From Sinotaia quadrata (taxonomy: Eukaryota > Mollusca > Gastropoda > Architaenioglossa > Viviparidae), in contig CM054177.1 in assembly GCA_028829895.1 (NCBI GenBank), positions 74,817,163 to 74,881,162 on the forward strand: DNA of 64,000 bases. Reading direction: 5' to 3'. The notes under the pieces were generated by a model. The model had not been told where the DNA came from. It ran no database searches and saw nothing but the letters and a program-made list of their open reading frames with translations. Position 1 is the stretch's first letter. The number at the start of each line of letters is the position of its first letter. The position numbers were made by a program, and so were the translations under genes. Below, piece by piece: positions 1 through 13,852 of the stretch.

Positions 1-2677
1 TTTCAAGCTTGGCCTTTAAAAAATTTGAGGGTTTTTCTTTCTTTTTTTCTTTTTTTTTTTTTGGTTTGGGGGGGGGGGGGGCAACCGATCAGATTTGCCA
101 CTGGTGCACCCAGTTTACCCAATACACAGCCATTTTATGTACAAGCAAGTTCAACAAGGGGCTAACACTTTTAGATGAACTTATCTCGTTCTTCTTACCT
201 TAATAACTGTCTTTTACATTCAGCGTATTAAATGACAAATGGAAGTGTGAGCTTAATGCCTGGCTCTTAATGCTATTGAATAGTGTGTTGTCTACATTAA
301 ATCCCAACGATACACGACAGTTATTTCGTGTGTGAGTGTATGCGTGTGCGCATGTGTGTATATCAGTACGTGTGTTTGTGTTTTTGTTGGGGGTGGTGTC
401 TTGTTTTCCTTTATTTCTAAAGAGTCCAGCGACTGCGTACTTATTATTGGACATAGTTATGTCCGGAAAAGATAGGCCATAGGTGTTTTGTGAAGAGCTG
501 ATGATGGAGAAATGTTAGACGTCACTAAAAAATAACATTTGATGAAATAGCTGGTGACAGCAGAGTACTACTAGATCGACTGAAGGGCGATTCACATTAC
601 CGGCCTTTGACAGGGAAATTCTTCTGTGTCTTGTTACTTATCAATGCAGACTTTTTCCAACCGTAAGTAAAATCCGCTCACTGCCTAAATGCCACCTTAA
701 AGGCCCACTTCTAGAACAGATATATAATCCTAGTTTCGAATTAAATAATTAACAAAGATAAGACAACTTTAGATTTGACTGGTGCTATATAAAGTATTAT
801 ATATAATAGATTTCAGAAGTACATATAGAGACATTTTGTCCCAACACATTTGTCGCAGGTAGAAATAAATGTCCAAGGGAGCTAAACGACTGGCTTTATG
901 CTAACTTGTAGACGAAGTTCGAGCACTTACAGCCTTTGCTATGCAATGCTTGGCAGGCAATGAGCGGAACATGCATATCACTCATACGCATGAGTGCAGC
1001 CCTGATCTTAACATAGTTTCACGTGGAAAAAAAAGAAATAAATGAGAAAAATAAGGAACGAAGGGTCGTTTGGTTTTAATCTACCGACGAGGTCAAAGTA
1101 GCCTATCTGTATTTACTGCTGTCGTTACTGCAGATGTAAGTAAAAAACGCAGTATCCGTGATTTATTTATTTCTGCCCAACCCGGTCAAACTGATAGATG
1201 CAAGTAAATAAACAGTGTCCGTGATTTATTTATTTCTGCCCAACCCGGTCAAACCGATAGATGCAAGTAAATAAACGGTATCCGTGATTCAAGCTTTATT
1301 TATTTCTGCCCAACCCGGTCAAACTGCCAAGGACAGTGAGGGTAGGTGGATTATAAATATATAAATGTTCCTGGATCATCATGCGATCTGACACGTCATC
1401 AAATTGGCAGTGCCTGTTGCAGGATTCGCCTCCTGAAACTGATGGTTGAAAATTTCCAAAACACGATGATGGGCTGAAACCTCTGACCTCTGACCCTAAC
1501 TAACAACAATTGCTGCTGGGATCACATGGACCACTCAGGTCAGTCCGGTTGGTAGTGAAGGCAAACGTATGTTATACTGAGCAGGACCACCTAACAGGTT
1601 GTCGTAACGCTTTCGTTTCTTTGTAAGCTGAAGTAAACAATGGCAGAATCTGACAGTGCCCTTGGAGTTAACTATTTCCCTCAGGGCCAGTGTAGCAGAT
1701 GGTGAAATCAATTAAAATAAATTCAGATTTAAGTATACGTTCTGTGTTGTTTTTGTCGTTTGAGCGAGGGAACCTGTCTACATTAACTTGGGCGGGTTGT
1801 GATACTCAGTTCATTCAGTTGGAAACACATTTTGATTACATTAGACAGGGAGCGCTTTGTCAATATATTTTCTTGTCTATTTAGCCGTATAAATAGAGAG
1901 TAGTCTCGTTTTCGTTTTTGCGGTTATGTGCTGTTGTAACATACTGCATGTTTAATCTACAAATTATTAAAAACTCGTAACATATCAGTACCCAAACATT
2001 AGTAATGTACTAGTTAGTACTTAAGCACTCATAACCCAATAGTACCTAAATAGTCATTATATACTAGTACCAAAATACTCCACCCGCTACCCTTCCTCAA
2101 TTGACTGGCACCACAGTTCCATGACTACGAGCCATCAAGACCAGCATGGAGCGCAGTGGTGTTAGAGAAGAGCAGCAATATAGATTGGCTGTACGTCTGA
2201 ATGAACGATTCAAGTCGCGTTACGTCCCTTTACCTATAACTCACTTTCGTTAGTGTCAGTAACCTATCAGCCGAGCAACACCCACTGAATCATGCACTAC
2301 TTGAATCTTTAGCTGATGAGATACCCACAGGTACCAGCCATCGTCAACAAAAGCCACTCAGCCAACATTTTAGAGTGGGTGTGAAAGTCCTGCTACAGGC
2401 GAAAAGTTTTTAAATGCTGTTACGTGTTGTATATATTTTTCCCCTTCTCCATCTTAATGTTTATCTACTGTACGTTAATAATAAATATCTAAATTAATTC
2501 TAAACTAAACCACTAGCACAAGTAAAACAACTTATATTTTAGATGTTATATATTGATGAAAGTCAAACCGAAAGTTTTTTTCATAAACTTTGTGCGAGAA
2601 TTTTGCTCAGTACACTTGTACTGCTTGGCGGCTTGTATCTCAAGGTTCATGCTGGATCTTCTCATTCCATGTAACAG
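1..2677. other. Upstream intergenic / 5' region of the reductase gene, no gene recognised
   Basis: Starts with a T-rich then G-rich run (33-81). It has a 63-bp direct repeat at 1140-1323 and no reading frame with family similarity. The missing first exon of the reductase should lie here or further left. A short ATG frame at 1638 was considered but its possible donors do not fit the required phase. Confidence 0.5.
1136..1323. repeat. 63-bp tandem repeat, three copies
   Basis: Unit contains TTTATTTATTTCTGCCCAAC followed by CCGGTCAAAC and ATGCAAGTAAATAAAC. The copies are nearly identical; the third has a short insertion (TCAAGC). Confidence 0.85.
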
Positions 2678-5600
2678 GTAAAGTTTTGGTGACGGGAGCA
2701 TCCGGCTACATTGCTGGTCACGTGGTCAAGCTTCTCCTGGAGTCGGGTTATGCCGTGCGGGGGACGGTGCGCAATCTAAAAGACAGAGACAAATTTAAGT
2801 ATCTATACTGTGTCTGTCCCGAAGCCCAACATAATCTGGAACTCGTCGAGGCTGATCTGTTACACGAGGAGTCATGGCAACCGTATGTGTTAACGATCCG
2901 CAGATAAATAAACAAACAGCAAGACAAGCAGACATTATTTGAATTTGGCAAATAGGAATATTAAAATTAAATAAAGAAAAATAATTTGCTATTTAATTAA
3001 TGTATTAGTCATCCTATTTGATTTATGGATTCAGTATGCTAAAAGCAGGTGTGTTAAATTGTAAAATTGTGAATGTGTGCTAAAATTATTTAGATAGTTC
3101 AGTTATATGTCAAAGTTTCTTTTATGATTGGAGGTGTGCATTTCTATCTCCTTTGTGTGCTTACAATATTTTTTTTTTTTTTAAAAACTAAACAATGATC
3201 AGTCACCGGTCTCCATCCTCTCACTCTGTCATTATGCGTGAGTGGATGTGCTTGCACACTTGCTCAGCTGTGTGTGAGTGCGTGTATGTATATGCTTGTA
3301 TGAGGGAGAAGTATGGGTGTGTGTGTATGAGCATATGTGTGTCAGTGATGTGTTCATTGGCAAATGATAAAGTTCAAGGATGGCATTTGAACAGAACATA
3401 AAATGTCGCATTAAAAATTCTTCCTGCTTCCTAGACAAGTCAGTAATTGATCGTGACGACATATTATGAATATCGTCTGCACAGACGTCCTGACCCCAAA
3501 GGCCGGTGATGACAGACCTAGAGACGACTACATTTGTCGTTCCTTGTCCTCATTTTTCCACCCTTGTCCTCATCTGTCCTCTCATATTGTCCTCACGTGT
3601 TCACCACTGTCCTCACTGGTTCTCCGTTGTCATCACTTGTTCTCCATTGACCTAAATTGCCCTCTACTTTCCACACTTGTTCCTCATTGTCCGCACTTGT
3701 TCTTCATTTTCCTCACCTCTTCTAAATTGTCCTCACTTTTTCTTCATTGTCATCACTAGTACTCTATTATCTACACGTGTTCTCTATTATCCTCACGTTC
3801 TTCACTATTCCCACGTGTTCTTTATTCTCACTTGTTCTCCTTTGTCCCCACGTGTTCTTTATTATCCTCACTTGTTCTTCATTGTTCTCACTTATTCTCC
3901 ATTTTCTCACTTGTTCTTCATTGTCCTCACTTGCTCTTCACTGCCCTCACTTGCTATTCACTGTCCTCACTTGTTTTCTATTGTCCTCACTTGCTCTTCG
4001 TTGTCCTCTCTTGTTCTTCATTGTCCTCACTTGTTCTCCACTGTCCTCACTTGTTAATGACTTTTACCTTGATGACTACGAACTACATAGTGATCGAATT
4101 CTATTCTACGGAAAAACACTCTATACTAAGGCACTGCTAAAATGCTCAAGATCCAATATTGTTACAGTTACCGCCCCTGCCTTCTTTGAAATTTCCAAAT
4201 TTAGAGCTACCTTTGGTCCAGTGACTTCGATATAATGGCCATCCTAATTTCCGTAGGCGCTGCCCAACATGATAATTGGAAGACTTTTTTCCCCCCTTTT
4301 CCTGTTGGGGAAAGGTAAAATTAAGGAAATATTGTTCAATAATATGCGCTCAGCATTAATGCAAAGAACCGATTCTTTCGTGTCTGATGGCTTTCTCGAC
4401 TCTCTGTTAGTCCAGGTCAGAATCTTCTAGGAAATATGTTGTCGTTTTGAAGCATACTAAAAATGACAATTATCAACAAGGTAACTAAAATTAACGAAAA
4501 TAAAGCAATCAATGTTTTGTGAGTTATCCACATCAAGTAATAACCAAGGAAAGTAACTATAGTAAGGGAGACAATGCGCATTATTCATTGGTAAGTTAAG
4601 TGTGTTTGATAATACACGTACGCACAAATACACATATACAGAGAGAGAGAAACGGTGATTGCCATTTATTTTCGTGATCGACAATCTGCATTATATTTTT
4701 CATTTTCTTTTTAGGGCAGTTGATGGAATGGATTTCGTTATCCACGTGGCCAGTCCTGTTATAATTCATGCCAGCCACGAAGACGAACTCCTCAAGCCGG
4801 CGGTCGGAGGGACTCTGAGCGTGTTGAGAGCGTGTGCAAAAGTCCCCAGCGTGAAGCGAGTCGTCCTGACCAGTTCTGTAGTTGCTGTGGGTTGTGAGTA
4901 TCAACCTAGCAGTAGTTAAAAATAGCCTTTGTTCCTGGTCTGTTTGTAACTCGTGTATGACTGAGACAAAGACAACGTTAAACGTATCTGCCAGAGACCT
5001 CATTTTGTATCTCGGTATGACTGAGACAAAGACTACGCTAAATGTATTTGATCGTGATGTCTGGTTTGTAACTCTTGTATGACTGAGACAAAGACTACGC
5101 TAAATGTATTTGATAGTGATGTCTGGTTTGTAACTCTTGTATGACTGAGACAAAGACACCACGCTAAATGTATTTGATAGTGATGTCTGGTTTGTAATTC
5201 TTGTATGACTGAGACAAAGACACCACGCTAAATGTATTTGATAGTGATGTCTGGTTTGTAACTCTTGTATGGCTGAAACAATGTTAAATGTATTTCCTAG
5301 TAGCTCTTGTGTGACTGAGACAACGACAACATTAAATGTGTTTGTAATGATGTCTGCTTTGTAATTCGTATGACTGAAATAAAGACAACGTCAAATGTAT
5401 CTCTCAACCAACTGTTGCAACCAGTCTATTTGATTATGCATGAACCCTTTTCTCTTAAATATTAATTTGGTACAATGTGATTTCTTTTCTTCCATTAACT
5501 TTAATTTGTTACAATGTCATTTCTTTTCTTCCATTAACTTTAATTTGTTACAATGTCATTTCTTCCATTAACCTTAATTTGTTACATTGTGATTTCTTTT

Positions 5601-6359
5601 CTTCCATTAACCTTAATTTGTTACATTGTGATTTCTTTATTCCATTAACCTTACTTAATTTGTTACAATCTTATTTCTTTTTTTCTTTGATTAATCTCGA
5701 TTTGCTACAATATTCATTATTTTTCTTCGATTTATCTCAATTTGTTACAATGTTCATTCTTTTCTCTTCTAGGTATCTTAATTTGTTGTAATTTGATTTG
5801 TTTTCGGCGATTTATCTTAATTGGTTACAATTTAAATTCTTTCTGTCCATTTATTTTAATTTAATACAATGTGAATTCTTTTTCCACTTCAGGTTATCTT
5901 CTTCTTTTTTTTTTTTTTTGTAAATTCTTTTTTATTTTCTTCGGTATATCTTTATTTATTTTCCTGTGAATTCTTGTCGCAAATGAATTCATTTTCTTTC
6001 AAATTTTCTTGACTTGTTATAATTGGAATTCTTTTTAACTGATTTATCAATTTAACATTATACAAATTCTTTTTTCTTTCCAATTTTCTTGGCTTGTTAT
6101 AATTGGAATTCTTTCTAACCGATTTATCAATTTAACATAATACAAATTCTTTTTTCTTCTGGTTATCTTCATTTATTGAAATGTTATTTCTTTTTTATTC
6201 ATCAATAGCTTTTATTTTGTTACAATGTGAATTCTTTCTTTTTCTTCGTGTTATCTTAATTTTCGTTTAATGTAAATTTATTTTTCACTTTCAACTTGAC
6301 ATTTTTGTTTTTAGAGTGAATTATATTTTCTTCAGTTTTTTCTTAATTTGTTAAATGTT

Positions 6360-6413
<54 letters not shown>

Positions 6414-9400
6414 ATCTAGATAGAGAGTAAATTCTCCTTCTTGTCTTTGTTACTGATAGTTGCGTAAAGCAACTGGTTTATTTATTCCCCAAATCGTCTT
6501 GTGTGTGTGTGCGTTGTTGATTTAATATTATGGATTGTCAGATCGGGCTTTCTACTGGTGACTCCTTAGAATCCCCAACCTCTTGGTAGGTACACTAGTG
6601 ACATAGCCGCCAGATAGGAGATAACCCCGTTCCTGTTGGTTATGTGTGCTCTAAATTCGATTACTGTACTTGCTCTGTGCACCTCCCACCTCCTTCCCCA
6701 TGCCCATTAATCGCGGTGAAGGTTCAGGTCATGACTGAGGCAGAGTACAGATGCTGACATAAATGTACAATTATACATCTATCTTAGGCATGGAAGAGTT
6801 CAAAAGTCAACGAACTATAAAGAGGGGCTAGTGGAATTACACAACCGCAGGCATAAATAGTATATGCACGCACGATTCTGTGTGAGTAATTTAAACTGTT
6901 AAAATGACATGTAGTCTTTAGACCAGGTTAGCCTTGGCTGTTTGACAGCGTATAACAACGCCCTTTTGTCTTGCAGGCCAGATGGCAATGTTAACTGTGA
7001 ATAGCTTGGTGGGCCAAACAAAAATCCTTCCTGGGCCAGAGTTTGCCTCCCCCTGGTTTAGAGTGTGTGACACCAGGAAGTCACTCATGCCTAATAAACA
7101 GAGGTGTTAACATTTAATTTTTTCACACTCCTTGCGAGGTGAATCTAATTCTGATGGAAGGGATGATTTTTCGATTTGAGCTGTTAGATGTGTAGTCACC
7201 ACTGACTGTTGCGAATGACTGGCATTGGACAAAGGGAGGACTTCCGACCAGACTGTTAACTTGTACTTATAAGCCTAGTTGATTGACAGACAGTAGCTGG
7301 AAGGGGACACAGCTGGCTCCTTTGAAGTAGGATAAGTCCTGATGGGAGGTCTCTGTGCACACTTGTAGATGAAGAAAACGGGTGTAAATGAATGGTTCTG
7401 GTTAGTTGACAGTCAAGCCTTTTTACAATTATTTACAAAATATTTGAGAAGTCCAGGTAGGGGCAACTGATAGCCAGTGGTAAGATATCTGATCAATAGT
7501 GCAAGAATGGACTTAGAATAATTTTATGTTAAATTTTAAATTTATTGTTCATGCATTGATTTGATATATGTTAGATTTTTGATTAATTCATTAATATGTA
7601 TAATTTTATGTTAGAAATTATGTATTGGTGAATGAAGTATGTATGAGGGATAGCAATTCTCTTGCAGACATGTACGTTGAATGAATGGAGAGAACGAGAG
7701 TGTAGAAAACTATGGAATTGAATCTAAGCATAGCACTCAGATGTTGCAGTGGATTGTCTATTAGCTACAGCTTCAAATTTTGGCATTTAGCTGTCAGCTT
7801 GGCTTCTTGTTGGCATCCTTGATGCAGAAACCTGTGACGTGGTTACGTCTTGAGAGACTTCTGTAATCGTCTGAGTACTGTCTACCATGGAATTCCAGGG
7901 TGGTGAGAGCAGAGACAACTATTATCATTGCCATCCTATTTCCAGGAGATCCTATTGTGATCAATAGACTGTGTAAACAAGTAAAGAGGACTCTGGCATT
8001 GTGCTGACTGTAAAACTTTCTTCATATGATTTCTCTACGATGCGGCATATACAGAACAGGTCATGAACTCAATTAATTATCTCTACCGTTCTCTCTTTTC
8101 CAAACTCATGATAGAATCGTAACTCTGATTAGAGAATGTTCCTTCAGATAGTCATTGTTGAATATCGATTGTGAAATAGAAGAACTTGAACACTTGTAAG
8201 TAGTGTAAATATGTGAACTGTTTCAAACCTACTTGTATTTTGTGATATATATATATATATATTTTATTTTAATAAATCTTTGTCTTTTGTTAAATCTTTC
8301 TTACACATTTTCATTGATACATGTCTGGAGTAGTCAGTGGATGGATGGGGGCTTGATGAGTCATTGTTGGATGAAATTGAACTATGAAATTACATTATTC
8401 CTTAAGTAGGAAGTTCCACCTGTGAACAGATATATTGTGTCAGTAGTAAGTTACTTATAGGAGTATGTGAGTGGGGAATTCATGTGGGAAACAAATCCTA
8501 AATTTAACCACTGTAAGGTGATTATGCTTATTAATTGATAAAGGAATTCATAATAATAACCATAATAGAGGCCAAACGCACTATAGTGGCCACAGAATGT
8601 TTATTTGTCTGATTTTTTTTTTGTTAGGGCATCTTGACCTCTCCAAGACTCCCGCAACAGAGGCGGACTGGAGTGACATCACCAAGCTGTCCTTATACTC
8701 CAAAAGCAAGACGTTGGCTGAAAGATCAGCCTGGGAATTTGTGAAAGAGCTGCCAGGTAAAAGACAACCATGGTTAAAGGAGGAAAGTAAGCCCTTTAAT
8801 TGCGTGATCATTAACTTTTACTTTTTTAGAGTTTTGGAGGGCTATTTGGGGAAAAAATGGCCTGTTACTGTATTTTATATTTGCTTTGTGGCAAAACTGA
8901 TTTCAGTACATGTAAATTAATATAATTTTACTGTTATTTGCAACATTGTTAACACTTTTTACGTGATCTTCAAACAGATTTACACACCGTCTTCTTTTTA
9001 ATTTTTCTTTCTTGTTTGGAAGACTACCATAAAAAGAAAACTAAAAACAAGATACAATATAAATATGTTTGCAATTTTATTGTGCTGTGAATAGAACAAT
9101 TTTGAAAACAAACACTTCACCATCTTCTAGCTTATGCAAAGAAAGCTAAAGCTTACAATTATGGCAATACATTCCCCGCCCCCCCCCCCCAAGTGCTTCT
9201 TCTTGAAGCCTATAGTCATGAAATTCTTTTGTTTTCAAAAACTCTGTCTCCTACATCTGAATGATTGCAGATAGTAACAAATTCGAACTAGCTGTCATAA
9301 ACCCGTCGTTTGTTCTGGGCCCAGCACTGCACGATTCATCCAACTTCGGTGTAGAGGTTCGTGGTGTTTTCTTTTATGATTGTCACATGCGGGCTTATTT

Positions 9401-12400
9401 TAACAACCCTGTCAGAGCATTAACTTAGTGAAATATTACTTATGAATTTGATCGATTTGATTTTAAATGCTGATAACAGCCCCATGGCCTAATCTACTCT
9501 TAAATCCTTGTCCTGTCCACTTTCGTGTTTGACTAGATGTTGCGGAATTTGCTGACGCGCCAAAGACTAGCGTTTCCTCCGATGAATTTTTCTATGGTTG
9601 ACGTCAGAGATGTCGCCTTAGCGCACGTGCGGGCTTTAACAGTACCGGAAGCCGCTGGTAAGAATGAACTAATTCCTCGTAATTGTTTAGTACGTTGGCG
9701 CTCATAAATAATGGCGTCATTCACAACTACCCGTGTACCAAGCACGCACACAGTATTACACGCATGAACACGGACATGCAAACTAATACTAAAATATATA
9801 CATAGGCACTAATACCGAAGAATAATATCTACCCCACCACCACCAACACCTACACCCAAAAATAATAATAATAAAGTGAATAATAGTGAATTTGTTTTAT
9901 GACAGCATTTTCTTTTATGACTTGGAAATAACAAATGATTGAATTCGGTATATTTCGGAAAGAATCTTTTATCGCCGCTTGAAACGATAAAGTTAGATTG
10001 CGGCCTAAAGTTAACTACATTTATCAAATAATTTTTAATTGCTATATTCACTCTCGGCTTTTCAGGCTGATTGCAGAGGTTTAAAATTTGCCTGATTGTT
10101 TTTGACCAGTGAGAGAGTGGTGCTTTGAGGTCCAAGAGTGAAAGGTGAAAGGTAGTAAACGAACAAAAGAGAAACTTGTGTCCCTTCTTATACAATTCTG
10201 CTGGTTTTGTCTTCCGGTGATCTCTGAGTTTGTTTCAGTGATTCACCATTTGTTTAAAATATTGAACTGAGAGATAAGAAATTGAAAGAACTTCGTAATA
10301 TAGACTGTATCATTTTTCTTACTTTAATTATTTATTTTATTTCTTTACTTTCTTTATTTTATTTTTTGCGGGGAGGGGTCTCCTGCTTTGCTGCTTTAAG
10401 AAATAGGAAATGCAGCATTCAGTAAATGTTGCCTCTTTGTGAATCACATTAAATTTAATTAAAAAAATTAAATAGTTAAAGTGCTGTCATGCTAACCATA
10501 CAATAGACTAGACACACCACCCTAAACACGATCTGTTCCACACAGAGATTTGTACGCACAAACAAACAAAAAATGTGGAATTCTAAAAGGTATTGGATTG
10601 AATGGAAATTTCGACAATGTTTAAAATTGTATTTTATTTCAACCAGAGAAAAATATAATAACTTCTGAAATATGTGTGAGTTTCTGCAATGTTCAATATA
10701 GAAGTTTAGTGCTGTCTCTCATGAACGAGTCAGTAAATTTATTTTCTTTAGGATTTTATGGAGTCGTGACGTACAATAAGTAGGTTTTGATTAATGTTTG
10801 AGCTGACGTGATGCTTCATAGTACACAGGGCTGTCTTGAGTATAAATATGGAAGTTGGTCAAGATTTTATAAGTCAAGATAGTTGGTGAATAGTTGGTAG
10901 ATATTTTAAAAACTAAACAGATTGCTACTTGTGTATCAGTGGGTATAAAAATAAGTTGAATTATCGGTTGTTCAGAATACTGAGTTTTTTGTACGTTGAG
11001 AGAGAGAGAGAAGTTAATTGAATGCAGGTGACAGTCGTCGGTAGACCTCTTGTAAGATTTGTGCTGAGATTTTGAAGACAGAGAATTTCTGTTAATTCAT
11101 GTGTATTTTCCCGTCGATATATTTGCTTTGGCACACACCTGCATACTAAATAATAGTTATTGACTGGTTAGACCATTTAACCTCCACTCACAGGTAGCAT
11201 TCATCGCCTTCTATCACAGGTAGCATTCATCGCCTTCTATCACTCTTAAATGAATTCCTTCACATTTTCCTATAGATTCCAGTGTGGTTTGTTCAATTTT
11301 TGTTTCTGTTTTGTTCCATTAGTAGGGTCTTAATTGTAGAAGCACAACGGTTCATCTTGCTAAATAATATTTAAAAATTCTTAAAATCGCCTGACAACTG
11401 CAGAATGTGTTGTGAGACATGGATTGCCGCATTAGAATGTTAAGTGAAATAAAATTTAATTAATATAATATCCTCTTAAACAGCGCTGCAGTGCATCAAC
11501 AATTTTTTTTTAATTCCAGGTCATCGACACCTCTGCACTGCTGACAACATGTGGTTTTCAGAAATGGCTTTTCTTCTGAAATTTGTCTTTGACAAGCAAG
11601 GTAATATATATGTTTTATTGCAAGCACTGTCCAAGTAGACCAAACATAAAATTTACACAAGTAATTTTTTTTAAATGTTGGTCTCTCGTCTGTCGTAACA
11701 TTATTTTGATGTAACGGTCATAACTTTAGCGAACATCAACAGTTAATTGTAATGTTATACGAATATATGTTCGTATTTTCAGAAGTGATATATTAATGAC
11801 AGTTATCATAATGGATGCATACTACCGGTTTAACCATGAAACAGACGATTGAATGCTGAATGAAATATCACCAACGTGTCTCAGTTCGTCTTATGCGTAC
11901 CAGGTCGATATGTCGCTTAAAATACGAGTTCACGGCAAAGGAACAAAAGGATCTTGTGCTTAGTGCATAGCGGGAGGGATGGGTATATTATATAGAAAAT
12001 CGAGTAATAGTAATGATGTAGTAAAATATCAACCACACAAGCGCAATTATTGCGTGCAAAATGTACCCTGTCAAAATTATAATAAACAATGGGGTGTCAA
12101 ACGTGTCTTTGTGACGTGTTGCGTGGTGTGTCTTGTGATTAAAATTTAAAATGACAGAGATTCGTAAAGGATGTTGACATAAAAAAAAAACTTTAACTTG
12201 TGACAGGGGCTAGATTATGTTGTTAGAGAACGTGATTAGCCGACCAATGTTAATACCTTCCCACTTCCTGATTGATGTAAGTTCTATGTTGAACCCTTAC
12301 TCTAAACGAACCCTCTTAACTTACTAGTTTTTAACCAATATTCTCATTCTTTCTCAACAAGGAAACCAACATTTCGACGAAATAAAATTACGGGAAAACT

Positions 12401-13486
12401 TATCACATAGTAAATAATTTTTGTGTGGATGATCTACTGAAATATAAACAAATTGCCAACTGTACTATCATCGTCATTAACATAGTCTCTTTAAGTTATT
12501 TTTCACTTTAAAATTTGTAAATCTGCTAATATACTGCATCCGTCATTTATCAGCAATGGCAGTATATTATATCATTTTCTTTTCTTTTGAAATGAAGTCT
12601 CAAATAGAATTTTATATTTGAAATGCAGTTATACAAAAATGAAATTATACAGCCCAAATCATTGCAGGTTATAACGTACCAACTTATATTATACCCATGT
12701 GGCTTTTACGAGTATTCAGTCTGTTTACCAAGACTCTACGGGACCATCTTAAAGAAATGGATGTGGTACATCGATTTGATAATACGCGGGTAAGTCCCAC
12801 GAATATTTAAACTCAATAATTAAAAGAAAGAAAATGAAACAATCTTAAAATACTTAAGTGTAAGAGCAGTCGTACTGAAAGGTGAACTATACGTACATCT
12901 ACGTACCACCTTTACACACCACATGTATACCACACAAACACCTGTAAGCCACCTTTACCCAATACTTGTATAACACACATACGCCTGTAAGCCACGTTTA
13001 CACACCACATGTTTAACACACATACACCTGTACGACACCTTTACACAACACTTGTATACCACAGTACACCTGTATGACATCCCTGTACACCACTTGTACA
13101 TCATTGTACATATGTACGACACCTTTACACGCCACTTTTATACAACACATACACCTGTACGACAACTGTACACACCACATGCATACATGTATATCACGTA
13201 CGCCACCCTTACACATGTATATCATATGTACTCATGTACACCACCTTCACACATCAATCGTATGAATATATACAGGTTACAACTATGTCCCCAGTACACA
13301 CCATACGCTACTATTATGCCACACGTATACACCATATGTACGCCTCACTTGCACACCTTATGCAGGCCACACATAATGGTTCCAAGGACAAACTGTAAAG
13401 CGATTTCCCCGCGATTTACAATGTTATTAGCGCTTAAGTCGTTTGTTTTATTGTATTAGTAAGTATGCGTGCGCATGTGCGTGTAA

Positions 13487-13539
<53 letters not shown>

Positions 13540-13852
13540 TGTGCTTGTATGTATATGCATGTGTGTATTTGCGTATGTGTGTGTATGCGTGCATGTGTGT
13601 GAATATGAATGCTATTGGATTTGAAATGTCAGTCTAATTACGTCATCACAACGTTCATTTGCTCTGTCTCCCTGTTGTCGCAATTAGATGCGCCAGGTGC
13701 TGAAAATAGAGCCCAGAAATGTTCGAACCGCAATCATAGAGATGGCCTACAGCCTGATCGAGTTAGGGGCGGTGAAAAAGACCAGCCAGTACAAGGGACC
13801 TGGGGGACCAGAGGAACGACTTGGCTATTTGTCACTGAAGTTGTCAACGTAA
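2678..13852 (+). CDS. Extended SDR, dihydroflavonol reductase / cinnamoyl-CoA reductase-like (exons 2-9; exon 1 not located)
   Basis: Predicted NAD(P)H-dependent oxidoreductase acting on carbonyl substrates; the substrate cannot be told from sequence. Exons: 2678-2882, 4715-4893, 8628-8756, 9271-9356, 9537-9657, 11520-11600, 12668-12789, 13688-13852 (TAA). All junctions are GT-AG and keep phase, giving about 361 residues. Exon 2 opens with GKVLVTGASGYIAGHV, the Rossmann TGxxGxxx motif. Exon 3 has FVIHVASP and the catalytic-serine stretch LTSSVVAV. Exon 4 has the catalytic YxxxK as YSKSK. Exon 5 has INPSFVLGP, exon 6 has VDVRDVALAH, and exon 9 ends like the family with MAYSLIEL. The first exon must end one base into a codon (xGT) and carry the ATG; no convincing candidate is visible upstream. 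Introns of 0.2-3.7 kb are full of minisatellites. The DFR/CCR/GRE2 family assignment is strong; the precise enzyme is unknown. Confidence 0.9.
3540..4055. repeat. 21-bp pyrimidine-rich minisatellite in reductase intron
   Basis: About 24 diverged copies of a unit like TTGTTCTTCATTGTCCTCAC. The unit length is a multiple of three and lacks stop codons, so it keeps long spurious frames open (Leu/Ser/Cys/His-rich). Not coding. Confidence 0.9.
4945..5400. repeat. About 61-64-bp tandem repeat in reductase intron
   Basis: About seven copies of a unit with TATGACTGAGACAAAGAC, then CACGCTAAATGTATTTGATA and GATGTCTGGTTTGTAACTC. The outer copies are more diverged. It begins about 50 bases after the donor of the second coding exon listed. 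Confidence 0.9.
5470..6345. repeat. AT-rich degenerate minisatellite, about 38-40-bp period
   Basis: Repeats of AATTTGTTACAATGTGATTT followed by CTTTTCTTCCATTAAC. Copies are regular at the left and decay to the right. Confidence 0.85.
6362..6418. repeat. (CT)n microsatellite
   Basis: About 28 CT dinucleotides with one TG and one TA interruption near the right end. Confidence 0.95.
7440..8345 (+). mobile_element. Dispersed repeat, unclassified family, copy 1
   Basis: Begins around AAGTCCAGGTAGGGGCAACT, followed by GGTAAGATATCTGATCAATA. It ends with TTTAATAAATCTTTGTC and GTCAGTGGATGGATGGGGGC. The same order of sequence blocks occurs at 36.56-37.25 kb, and the left part also at 21.8-22.4 kb. 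No coding capacity or inverted ends were recognised. It lies in the third visible intron of the reductase gene. Confidence 0.5.
9658..11519. other. Reductase intron, no other feature recognised
   Basis: AT-rich intron with short simple runs only. A 26-bp duplication (AGGTAGCATTCATCGCCTTC plus six bases) occurs at 11192-11243. No open frame with similarity to a known family. Confidence 0.6.
12880..13385. repeat. Degenerate CA/TA-rich minisatellite in last reductase intron
   Basis: Irregular copies of blocks such as ACACCTGTACGACACCTTTA and CACCACTTGTATACCACA. Spacing varies between about 35 and 45 bases. Overlapping frames here are low-complexity (Thr/His/Tyr). Confidence 0.8.
13488..13540. 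repeat. (GT)n microsatellite
   Basis: Uninterrupted GT run of about 25 units, with imperfect GT-rich flanks from 13463 to 13600, 150 bases before the last reductase exon. Confidence 0.95.

Noticed and set aside
1638..1703. Short ATG frame (MAESDSALGVNYF...) as the missing first exon of the reductase
   Set aside because: None of the possible donors leaves the single base needed to complete the xGT codon at 2678, and one creates a stop.
3466..4235. Overlapping 97-162-residue frames
   Set aside because: Produced by the 21-bp pyrimidine repeat; low complexity, several frames at once.
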